From positions 51,699,036 through 51,763,035 of the forward strand of contig OZ026628.1 of the NCBI GenBank assembly GCA_964020975.1: a stretch of 64,000 bases of DNA. Reading direction: 5' to 3'. Within the stretch, counting starts at the first letter, position 1; each line of letters begins with the position of its first letter. The notes beneath the pieces were generated by a model. It did no database searches. It had not been told where the DNA came from and worked only from the letters and a program-made list of their open reading frames with translations. The position numbers and the translations under genes are program-made. The DNA comes from Hermodice carunculata (Eukaryota; Annelida; Polychaeta; Eunicida; Amphinomidae). Shown here piece by piece: positions 13,672 to 22,589 of the stretch.

Positions 13672-13739
13672 TAAAAAATGTGTTAAATTCGTGATTTTGA
13701 AGTGTAGTTATAAGTCCACTATTTTTTTTTCAATTGAGT

Positions 13740-14260
13740 AGTTGGGCCCACGTATTGTTATTTACGTTTGACATTTCTTTTTCTTCAAATTTCGCCACAT
13801 CAAAAGGTCCTGACTGTACTGAGTTATTCTATCTATACTGCCCAAGTCAAAGAAGATCTCATAGCATTAACTCGTGGTTTCTTGCCTCGAATGCTAATTT
13901 TATCTCATGCCTTTTTGCTTCCGGTGCTGCCTCTCTTGTAGCCCACACTTTGCTTTTATTAGTGACTTTCGCTGCTTGTGATGCCTCTTCTGCTGCATGT
14001 GCTGCTTCTCTTTCACTCTAGAGTTTTAATTTAGCCAATTCCAACTGAATTGCCAAATTTTTGTCCCTGATCCTCAAGGAAACCTTTTTAAACCAAATGG
14101 GAAATTATCTTTTCTTTGAAATATATTTTTCCGATACCTGATGGTACCTCTAAATTTAAGTATCTGGGCTCCTTTTGCAGGTCTTCCTGCAACAATATAT
14201 CAAAATCGTTGGCTGCTAAGTCCTCATTAGCCAGACACCCACTCGGATCTATTGACATTT
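13740..14260 (-). mobile_element. Gag-like fragment of an LTR-type retrotransposon (fossil, tentative)
   Basis: Read on the minus strand this stretch has an acidic N-terminal segment followed by a charged, Ala/Glu/Lys-rich coiled-coil-like part, a texture common in Gag regions of Gypsy-type elements in molluscs. No LTRs, protease, reverse transcriptase or integrase are visible nearby, so only a short broken piece would remain. It could instead be a host coiled-coil exon. Old and degraded. Confidence 0.22.
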
Positions 14261-14299
14261 TGTCCTATTTTCTATATATTTACAACCAACTATGTTTAT

Positions 14300-14822
14300 A
14301 GATACCAAACATTCTTTGTTGAGTTAAAACTGTACGATTCAGTGTTCAGAAATTTGTGGAATGTTCTTTTGCAAAATAACTCAAGCACGGCAAATTTTGT
14401 GATGAAATGTACAGTAGCGACTGAAAGTAATGTAATCTCTGCCTGCAAACAGCTCTCCAGCAATTTTCGAGCGCTACCGGCAATTGCCTTTCTAGCAACC
14501 GGCTGGTTAATTACAGACCGAGTCCACGTGTTCATGCGGGTGAGTGCGAGTGCGAGTGGGATCATGGACTGCCCCCAAGCACCAATGCATGTCAGGATGT
14601 TCAGCGAGCTCAGCTACACCTGCCTGAACTTGCCAACATCTGAATCCCTGCATGATATTTTACACGTTGCATCCACTTGTATATTTATATTTTTCCCATT
14701 TCGGATATATAATGAGCATCGTAACGCACTTTTGCATTTCATTGAAGCCTACATTTGCTTCTCTCAGAAACTCAGAATAGTATGAGAGTAACAGAGTGAG
14801 ACAGAGAGAAACAGAGAGAGCG

Positions 14823-14908
<86 letters not shown>

Positions 14909-16824
14909 ACATGCTCAGGGAAGAGCCATTCTTTTCCTTAAGACAGAATAATTTACTCAGAACATTGTGTTTTTCTTTTCAAGCACTGAACTTTTTTCTC
15001 TATAATTTAAAGAAAGCATGCATTTGACACCACATACAAAAGGTTTTGAATGATATACAGTTTATCCCATGGCCTTGGTTGATGGGGCGTAGCATGAATA
15101 TATTCTCGCTTTTCAGTGTTTGCATATGCTTATACACCATGCCTATAGAAGATGTTTAGATATTACGTATTTGCCATATTTCTTTTCTGTTATACATAAT
15201 ATTGATCACATCACTGGGCTTATCCAAGCTGTGACCACGTCATCCCCCATGGAAAGACGTTGCATATTTCCAATAAAGTAATTTTCATCTTAATCCTACA
15301 TACCTCTGGATGACCACTGAACAACTTGTCTTGTACAAGGGGGGGGGGGGCGCTTTCACACCCGAAGAGTCTGTTGAACAAGCAAAACCATGGGTTGACG
15401 ATTATGCTCAACTTTGTATTTTTAAGATATATTTTGGTGATTGAGTTTTCATTTGCCTACTTTTCAAGTCATTCACATGTATAAATTGATTGACTGAGAA
15501 GAACATTCATGATTCGATACATACATGATGCTTTTAATAGATTAGATTTTTTCTCCTGGTGTTTGTCACGTATCTTGTACCTCCGGGAAAAACTGTGATC
15601 TACCTTGAAAAAAATTGTCACCTCCTCCACCCCCTGCGCTGCCCCCTTTTTAACTCGAATGCTTGCCTATTTGCAATAAAATTATTTTTGACTGGAGATG
15701 GTATTGTCTATCTCACAGCAACGAAGCCCCTTGTATACAGATTAACTCTTGATCATTTCAAAAGATGTTAATGAGAAGCAATCGGTAGTTTTATTTCACC
15801 AGTGGGCCAGGTAAAATTTTATCATGCATCAGGATCATCACAACATTGCCGTAGCTGTAAATTTCCAATTTTGTATTTCACCTATTCGTTGACTTGGCTT
15901 TGTATGCTTGAACTGACCAATTTTCATTCTGTTAAAATTCAGATCAAACATTGTTGCAATGGGATCTAGGAATGCGATTACTAGTCAATGCCACGAATAG
16001 TGTTAATTATTTATAGATTAATTCGAATACCTCTAATAACTGACTGTGCCCAGTCTTGTGGTTAGGAGAGCATACTCCCTCCCCTTCTCTTGATAGGCTG
16101 TAAGCAGTGCCTACAGTCTCTGAGTAACGGGGAAAATAGAAAGGTTTGGCTATAGATTTATTCCATAAAATGGCGATGACTGATAGGGGAGAGAGGGAGG
16201 CTCTAAATCTTTACTGTACTTTTACTGAGTAACTGGATTTTGTTTTCTGAGCACCACATCTGATAAAGCAAATGGGTCCAATAATGTACAAAACTTGCCC
16301 GCTTAGCAGACCTAGGTCCTTTGACCATCCCAACCAGAGGGATGAATGAGGTGAGAATCAGCTAAGCAGACATGCAAATAAAACCTTCTTGCACGAATTC
16401 AAAGTGCAACTAGCTGAGACATCTATAATATTTTTCTTCAAGCGGACCTGAAAATATGGCAAAAAGCATTGGCAGAGATCCCTAGTTTGTCTTTTACGTG
16501 TAGAATGTGCATACACAACCGCTATAAAAGCCAAGAGTTGAGCATGTGCTCTTCCGTTGGTAGCGTACACGTTACACTGGAATGGTTGTCCAGATGCAAA
16601 ACAAGTACTTTGATGTTGGTTGGAGTATCTGGAATATGAGTAAAACAAACCTGTTACTCTTCTATTTCTCATCCGAGGTACTGATTTATAATGATAGTGT
16701 GTATTTCAAGTTGACTGATAACAAATAAAAGGCAATAGCAGTGAGGCATTATAATTTTTTTTTTTTTGGGGGGGGGGGGGAAGAACATTAATGTTCACAT
16801 GTATACCTGTGTGATATACCTAAC
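14300..16824. other. Intergenic, simple repeats only
   Basis: Contains a (GA)n microsatellite at about 14816-14903, a run of ten G at about 15341-15350 and a T/G homopolymer pair at 16758-16780 shortly before the Polinton. No gene or transposon end recognised. A 177-codon open frame at 14252-14785 has no family likeness and ends just before the GA repeat; I do not call it. Confidence 0.5.
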
Positions 16825-16830
16825 GTTATT
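16825..16830. repeat. Target site duplication, left copy (GTTATT)
   Basis: The six bases immediately before the left terminus of the Polinton are GTTATT and are repeated exactly after the right terminus. Six-base duplications are the known signature of Polinton integration by the rve-type integrase. Confidence 0.93.
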
Positions 16831-17248
16831 AGTAGTATATGTACTTGGGGGTACTGGAACACGGGGGATGGAGACCGCAAAAAGCCTTTAAAACCTCGGG
16901 GCGTCCTCACATCAGTTGCCGTAGGTTGTCATCCCAGTATACACTTGGGGGTACTGGAACACGGGGGTGGAGACCGCAAAAAAACTTTAAAACCTCGGGG
17001 CGTCCTCCCATCAGTTGCCGTAGGTTGTCATCCCAGTACCTGCTAAGGGTTTTATGTAGTCCAGTGGTTAATCTCGTGGGGCCCAAAATAAGTTCCCTTA
17101 ACTGATGAATTTATGAAAGTATCACCACCAGTCATCAGGGAATTATGTATGACCTTCCTCGAGCGTGTCTTGAAGTGCCTCAGCCCGCCTGCTTTCACGC
17201 GTGTGGCGACCCAACACTCAAGTCCGGATCCCCCGGTATTTCATATAA
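16831..17248 (+). repeat. Polinton left terminal inverted repeat
   Basis: Begins AGTAGTATATGTAC and matches the reverse complement of 37930-38411. Inside are two tandem 100-bp units (starting at 16843 and 16943) followed by a unique stretch up to about 17248, where likeness to the right end fades into an (AT)n tract at 17262-17282. The first tandem unit differs from its right-end partner at about one base in 100; the more internal part differs more. Short open frames here (16839-17105 and 17113-17307) also occur in the other copy, but I see no sign they are genes. Confidence 0.93.
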
Positions 17249-17650
17249 TAAAAATTGGTTATATATATATATATATATATATAGCAAAAAGCAGGGAGAA
17301 TCAGTAATATTTTGTACTATTCTGCTATTATGTGTCTTTGGGGATGTGTAGACACATGGAGGACCGGTTATTGTAACTCTTGTGAATAAAGATTATTTTC
17401 AATAAATGTTGTATACAGTAAAACGCAAGATTCCTCACTATAAAACACTTGTGAAAAGTTCACTTTTGAATTCATGATCTAAACATGAACGTTAGCATCA
17501 GAAGCTGCTGGTCACATATTTAAGATGAGTCCACCGGTGTGACACAAATAAAATTATTGACCACAATTTTAACAATAAAAACAGTTGTATACTTCAATTT
17601 AAAGGTCTGGAATAACGACAATTCCCTTAATGTTCACAATTTTAATGGCA
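17249..17650. other. Unassigned spacer inside the Polinton left arm
   Basis: Starts with the (AT)n tract and continues as AT-rich sequence without a gene. An AATAAA-like hexamer occurs near 17385 (GAATAAAG), of unknown use. Confidence 0.4.
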
Positions 17651-18111
17651 GGTAGACAACCTGCTTTAGCTTTGCAGGCAAAACTGATGTGGAAGACTAT
17701 ATTTAACACGCTCTGTCCTCATATCACCTTGCCAAAAAATGTGGAAGACTATATTTAACACGCTCTGTCCTCGTATCACCTTGCCAAAAGTGTATCTCCT
17801 TGGTGCTTCGTACGGTACAAGTTCCTGGTCTTGTCAGTCGCAATGAAAATAAGGTTGAACTTCACCTTGATCATATTTATTACCTCCACTTGTATACGCA
17901 TTACATTTAGCGACTTCACGGGTCGCCTAAGTGCTTTTTATGTGGTTGCTTCAATTGGCAAGTTCCTGGTCTTGTAAGTCGCAATAAAAATAAGGTTGAA
18001 TTTTTCTCCACCTTGATCATGTTTCTTACTTGCATTTAGCGACTTCAAGACTATTTCTGGACCACCACAAAATTTTGGTATCCAGTACATTGTCAGCTAG
18101 GTTTAACACAG
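17651..18111. repeat. Long direct repeat, copy 1 (left arm)
   Basis: Matches 18645-19058 over most of its length (shared stretch CTGATGTGGAAGACTATATT). It carries an extra internal tandem duplication of about 55 bp (near 17690-17790) not present in copy 2. Within the unit a shorter motif around TTCCTGGTCTTG...CAATAAAAATAAGG occurs twice, so the repeat is nested at three scales. Confidence 0.85.
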
Positions 18112-18232
18112 AAAAAATCCATTGAGGTAACACCTGGTAGACTAAAATTTATACTGCATAGTGTCAAGCAGAGTTGATCGCGACGCGATAGGAAACTGAT
18201 GATCGGCAATAAACAATGTGCATTTAATTGTT

Positions 18233-18591
18233 CAAATTCAATGCTAAATGCACAATCCGATTGAGACAAAAAGCATGTCTTGCGGATTGACATATATATA
18301 TATGTATACATTCTCTCCCGTATCATGCAAAGTTCATACCCGTCTTTTCACGACGATAACGTTTAAATAAAAGATAACAAAAATGATGTAAAATGCTCAA
18401 TCCTATTGAGACATAAAGCATGTCTTGCGGATTGACATATATATATATACATACATATATATGTATACATTCTCTCCCGTATCATGCAAAGTTCATACCC
18501 GTCGTTTCACGATGATAACGTTTAAATAAAAGATACAAAAATAATGTAAAATGCACAATCCGATTGAGACATAAAGCACGTCTTGCGGATT

Positions 18592-18632
<41 letters not shown>
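18233..18632. repeat. Three tandem ~150-bp units with hairpin and AT tract
   Basis: Units begin near 18233, 18384 and 18541, the third partial. Each holds AATCCGATTGAGAC ... GTCTTGCGGATT, which can form an imperfect hairpin, followed by an AT tract that is longest in the last unit (about 18594-18630) and, in the first two, TTCTCTCCCGTATCATGCAA. The block lies exactly between the two copies of the long direct repeat. A tandem core plus microsatellite is also the design of pearl-type elements in bivalves, so a nested non-autonomous element is one reading. Confidence 0.8.
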
Positions 18633-18633
<1 letters not shown>

Positions 18634-18644
18634 AATGACTTTTG

Positions 18645-19058
18645 GCCAGTCTGCTTTAGCTTTGCCGGCAAAACTGATGTGGAAGACTATATTTAACACG
18701 CTCTGTCCTCATATCACCTTGCCAAAAATGTATCTCCTTGGTGCTTCGTACGGTACAAGTTCCTGGTGTTGTCAGTCGCAATAAAAATAAGGTTGAACTT
18801 TACCTTGATCACATTTCTTACCTCCACCTGCATACGCATTACATTTAGCGACTTCACGAGTCGCCTTAGTGCTTTTTATAGTGTGTGCTCATGGTTGCTT
18901 CCTAAATTGGCAAGTCCTTGGTCTTGAAAGTCGCAATCAAAATAAGGCTGAATTTTTCTCCACCTTGATCCTGTTTCTTACTTGCATTTAGCGACTTCAA
19001 GACTATTTCTGGACCACCACAAAATTTGGCATCTAGTACATTGTCACGTTGGTTTAAC
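18645..19058. repeat. Long direct repeat, copy 2 (left arm)
   Basis: Second copy of the 17651-18111 repeat, a little shorter because it lacks the internal 55-bp duplication. Minus-strand frames through it look repetitive rather than coding. Confidence 0.85.
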
Positions 19059-19482
19059 ACATATTTGCATTTTTGTCTTTTGGATATATATAACATGCAG
19101 AGATAGATACAGTATTGACAACAGAATACATGAAATATAACTGCGGTAACAATATTAAATTGTCAGGTCAATGATTTTTTGCAGGTAATTTCCACGATAA
19201 TTATCATACAAGCTTGTTTGTTTTTCACTTATTCTGTTTAACATTTATTGTTTTTACGGGTCGCACGGTATGTAGATTTTTTTAAAAATCGGTTTTACCA
19301 AAAAAAAAAAATGCTTTACTGTGGCGTTATATCAGTAGCTGTTGTGAATGTAAGAAGGCACACGAACGTCGTGGTGGATGTGTCGAGGGGTCTTGGGGAA
19401 CTATAGCGGGGACGAGTCAGTTATGTCGTCCCCTCGATTAACAACGCTGACTCCGCCCTAAGTTCCTTACCAGTTTTCACCA

Positions 19483-20062
19483 CGTACAATTCCCAACTTT
19501 TGCGACAATTTTCTCATGTGTATGTAAGAAACGGCTAGTCTCAGGAAAATTGGAAGTTCAAATGCACAACTCGCATTACCTAGCGTTTATTCATAATCGT
19601 TTACTTGGAAATAGCTAGCGCAGATATATGTAGACGGGGATCGAAAACGAAGCATTGTGGAGCTGCCATTTACTGTTTTATATTTTTAATTTTTTCTTTT
19701 CTGAATTTCTTAGCAAATTTTTAGAGGTGGATACAACATCTTCTTGGGTGGAGTTTGTTAGAGGCGCGTACAATCCCAACATTTGCTATAGTTGTATCGT
19801 GTGTATGTACATAAGAAACGGCTAGTCTCAGGAAAATTTAACGTTCAAATTCATAAGTCGTATTACCCAGGGATTATTGGTAATTTTCATCATTTACTTG
19901 GAAATAGTTAGCTCAGATATATGTGGGCGCGGATTGAAAACGAAAGGTTTGAGAAGTTGGCAGATTTTGGGTCTTTTTTCGTTTCTCTTCTGCATTCCTT
20001 ACCAAATTTGGCAGAGCCGGATACGTCATCTTATTGGTGGGACTTGCCAGAGGGGTGTAAGG
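19483..20062. repeat. Tandem duplication (~285 bp) just upstream of the leader promoter
   Basis: Two diverged units, about 19483-19766 and 19767-20062, share stretches such as AAGAAACGGCTAGTCTCAGG and CAGATATATGT and have the same order of landmarks. They stop about 90 bp before the TATA box at 20155. Position and duplication suggest an upstream regulatory block, which is inference. No protein is evident in either unit. Confidence 0.75.
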
Positions 20063-20154
20063 TAAGTGTGATTTCATTGGATCATGTACTGCTTGTGGAG
20101 CCCAACAACCACTTTTCGTCCCTTTACTTTCATTTTGAAATGTTCCAGATACAT

Positions 20155-20162
20155 TATAAAAG
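20155..20162 (+). promoter_or_regulatory. TATA box of the leftmost leader
   Basis: TATAAAAG is a near-ideal TATA box. About 28-33 bp downstream lies TTCACTTG, a plausible initiator, which would place the transcript start near 20185. It faces the two left-hand genes and, beyond them, the polymerase. RNA polymerase II use is inferred from sequence alone. Confidence 0.6.
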
Positions 20163-20269
20163 ACGGCGCACTTCGAAGCGCCTTCACTTGTTGAACAGTT
20201 GACAACACAAGAAGAACGAACTCTCCGAAATATCCACAGTCGACTTGCATCAGTCGTTGCAGTAACTTG

Positions 20270-20568
20270 GTAAGTTTGCACGTTGTAAAAGTTTTGAATT
20301 AATTTATCTCTGAGTGTGCATGGCAGTTTTTTTTTTTTTTTTTTTTTGTGAGCATGTTATGTAAATTCGATTCCACTTTGTTTCAGATATTTGATGGACC
20401 AGCGAATGAATTGCGTGGTGCAAACGGCTATGGCTGAATAGTGTGAGTATACTTTAACACATTATTTGCCGAATTACTTCATTGTATTGGCTAGGTAAAT
20501 TTCATATCATTTTGTTCTGATTTAACAGTATTGTGGCACTTACTTTTAGGTTTCTGTCTTTGTTTCAG
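20270..20568 (+). other. Splice-like signals in the untranslated leader
   Basis: Donor-like TTG|GTAAGT at 20270 is followed by acceptor-like TTTGTTTCAG ending at 20386. A second donor-like GTGAGT at 20443 is followed by TTTGTTTCAG ending at 20568. All lie ahead of the first ATG at 20656, so no reading frame is involved. Together they would give a leader of three short exons. Adenoviruses use spliced leaders; whether this element does is not known from sequence. Confidence 0.45.
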
Positions 20569-20655
20569 GTTGGGGGATCCGTTGAATCTCGTTCAATAAG
20601 CAAATGTAATATGTATAATCTTCTGGATGTTTTCTGAGATTTAAATGCAGGTTTC

Positions 20656-21264
20656 ATGTTAAGTACCAACTTGGTGATAATTAGAGGGAGATTGCTTGAT
20701 AGTCAAGGAAAAAATTTCAATGTGAACATATCAAAGTTCACAGGACCCGGTCAAAATTCGTTGGCGAACAAGTACATTACTTCGCTAAATGGTCGGATAG
20801 ATTTTTTCCATTTTGGTAATAAGTTTAGCCTCACTAAACGTGGTAATTTCGTTTTTTATTTGACTAAAGAAATTAAAAAAACTTTGCTTGATATTCACAT
20901 TTTGTTGCAAAGACTAGCCGTTGTTGTTGAATTGTTGATGAAAGAAAAAGTTTGGAAAGTTGTGTATGGAATAAATAACGTACAATTGAGTGGTGCTGGT
21001 ATCAAGCGCGGTTGGGAGCTATTAAAACAAGTGTGTAGCACATTTTTAAGAAAGTTCAAGGAGTTTGAATTATGTCAGTTTAGTAATGATCTGGTTAAAG
21101 TTTTTACTGATATTTCTGTCACCAATACACAATATTTATATATAAGATTAAAACTACCTACTAGAGGGCTACTCAAGATAATACCTAGTGGGAAATACAC
21201 CGTGATAACTTCATCTATAGCAAATATTCCTTTTTGGGAGGATTTGATCAAAGAACTAAAATGA
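20656..21264 (+). CDS. Unknown Polinton left-end protein A (202 aa)
   Basis: I do not recognise this gene. It starts at the first ATG after the leader and ends in a TGA that shares ATGA with the next gene. The protein is basic, without a signal peptide or clear membrane helix, and predicted mixed alpha/beta. Its second half (ELLK..CSTFLRKFKEFE ... YTVITSSIANIPFWEDLIKE) aligns loosely with the middle of the neighbouring protein B (ELLK..LTTFLKLMNSEF ... VTVMLILKSLKLADWSVKDL), suggesting the two are old tandem paralogues. Position at the promoter-proximal end of a viral-type genome fits an early or regulatory role, but that is inference. Confidence 0.6.
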   Translation: MLSTNLVIIRGRLLDSQGKNFNVNISKFTGPGQNSLANKYITSLNGRIDFFHFGNKFSLTKRGNFVFYLTKEIKKTLLDIHILLQRLAVVVELLMKEKVWKVVYGINNVQLSGAGIKRGWELLKQVCSTFLRKFKEFELCQFSNDLVKVFTDISVTNTQYLYIRLKLPTRGLLKIIPSGKYTVITSSIANIPFWEDLIKELK

Positions 21265-22172
21265 TTTCCAAAATATTAGATTGTTTTGTTTCAATGCTTG
21301 AAAAAAATTACATACATAGAACAAATTACGCGCTCACAACAAAATTAGGAAAAAGACAATTAGTGGACATCATTGGACAGACTGAAGCATCTTCAAAATG
21401 TCAAGAATTACTAAAAGTAAATTTAACTACATTCTTAAAACTCATGAATTCAGAATTTCGTAAGATATTATATAACAAAGGCAGCTTTACTGAACACCAG
21501 CTAAACTCGGTTTGCTCAACCTTAAGTGCCTACTTGCAGGTCGGGATACGAATTCAGTACGATGCTAAATCGCCAATATATTTTGGCGTCGAAAACCCAG
21601 AGGTAACTGTTATGTTAATTTTAAAAAGTCTGAAATTAGCTGATTGGTCAGTTAAAGATCTGGTACCGGCTAGTCCAAGAAAACGACTTTCAACCGAGAG
21701 CATTAGCGTAGATGACGACGTTTTTCTGTCGGACAGTGCACCAGCCAAAAGGCCGCGAAAAAACACGCCAGAACCGGCGCAATGTTTGTCCATGCCGGCA
21801 ACCTTGCCAGCGGCTGTTCCCACTTCAATTGAAGCCGCTGATCCGTCTTCGTCTAAAGAAGCTATAAATAACTCAGCGCATCGTGTCCATGAAACCGATT
21901 GCAATTCTGCTGAGATTAAGCGGCAAATCAACAAAATATTGATGACTCATGTAGGCTGGTTACACAAACAAAATAAAATGTTATTGGCGAACATAGATTG
22001 GCTGCAAAAACATATAGATTGGGTAGAAAAACAGGACGAGTGGCTCCAAAAGCTGGATAACTCACTTTTTAAACAGACGACTGATTGTCTGTTATGTCCG
22101 AGACACTGTCTCAGTATTTTGTCAAAAAGCACAGTAGCCCCTGTAGGAAGGAAAACCAAGCCAAAAGAATAA
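21261..22172 (+). CDS. Unknown Polinton left-end protein B with Trp-heptad coiled coil (303 aa)
   Basis: The start ATG at 21261 overlaps the previous stop (ATGA). About residues 1-135 resemble the second half of protein A. A disordered, Ser/Pro-rich linker follows, with basic clusters (SPRKRL, AKRPRK) that look like nuclear localisation signals. Near the C-terminus is an unusual helix with tryptophan every seventh residue (GWLHKQN, then DWLQKHI, DWVEKQD, EWLQKLD; Met fills one core slot), a Trp-core coiled coil that should oligomerise. It ends with a Cys-containing tail (CLLCPRHC). No homologue recognised. A nuclear, oligomeric DNA- or host-interacting protein is a reasonable guess only. Confidence 0.6.
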   Translation: MISKILDCFVSMLEKNYIHRTNYALTTKLGKRQLVDIIGQTEASSKCQELLKVNLTTFLKLMNSEFRKILYNKGSFTEHQLNSVCSTLSAYLQVGIRIQYDAKSPIYFGVENPEVTVMLILKSLKLADWSVKDLVPASPRKRLSTESISVDDDVFLSDSAPAKRPRKNTPEPAQCLSMPATLPAAVPTSIEAADPSSSKEAINNSAHRVHETDCNSAEIKRQINKILMTHVGWLHKQNKMLLANIDWLQKHIDWVEKQDEWLQKLDNSLFKQTTDCLLCPRHCLSILSKSTVAPVGRKTKPKE

Positions 22173-22173
22173 A
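22168..22173 (+). terminator. Poly(A) signal overlapping the stop of protein B
   Basis: AATAAA overlaps the TAA stop at 22170-22172, a compact arrangement typical of dense viral genomes. It would end the left-hand transcript before the polymerase gene. Cleavage site not determined. Confidence 0.5.
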
Positions 22174-22589
22174 CATAATTACATTTGTTGTTGTACAAGA
22201 AATGATAACGGGCATCAATTAACAAGATATAGAAAGGTAAGTAATATCGATTTGTGTCTTATTCAGATATTGTTGCTTGTCTCGTGTTTCCGTGTGTTAA
22301 TCAGCCTTTTTTAATTTGCAGAATGGAAACTAAGAAACTTGAAAACACAGTGGAAAGTACCCAATTCAGGCTTGCCTCGCACTAGGAAAAAGGTCAGTTG
22401 CATACGCTATATCGCTCAATTATTTATGTTTGTCGTGCTGAGTTAGTTGATGGTGTAGACGAACGGGAATGTTGCTGTGACACAGGAGTATCCAGCTCGG
22501 GGAAGGTCTTCTGCGCTTGGATGTGTTTGTAAATACGACTTTTGTGACACGTTGTGTAATTGGTGTTCGAGTTATTTCCGTCAGTAGAC
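22173..22589 (+). other. Leader region ahead of the polymerase gene
   Basis: Donor-like AAAG|GTAAGT at 22237 and acceptor-like TTTTTTAATTTGCAG ending at 22321 suggest an untranslated-leader intron. Right after the acceptor is a 17-codon upstream open frame beginning ATGGAAACT (22323). No TATA box was found. All of it precedes the polymerase ATG. Confidence 0.35.

Noticed and set aside
14252-14785. 177-codon plus-strand frame
   Set aside because: No family likeness, no context; overlaps an equally open minus-strand frame.
16839-17307. Open frames inside the left terminal repeat, with partners in the right one
   Set aside because: They follow from the two repeat copies and the near-identical tandem units. 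No start context, and frames differ between ends.
18493-19096. Minus-strand frames in the left-arm repeats with two similar peptide segments
   Set aside because: The peptide likeness comes from the nested DNA repeat; frames are short and include AT tract translations.
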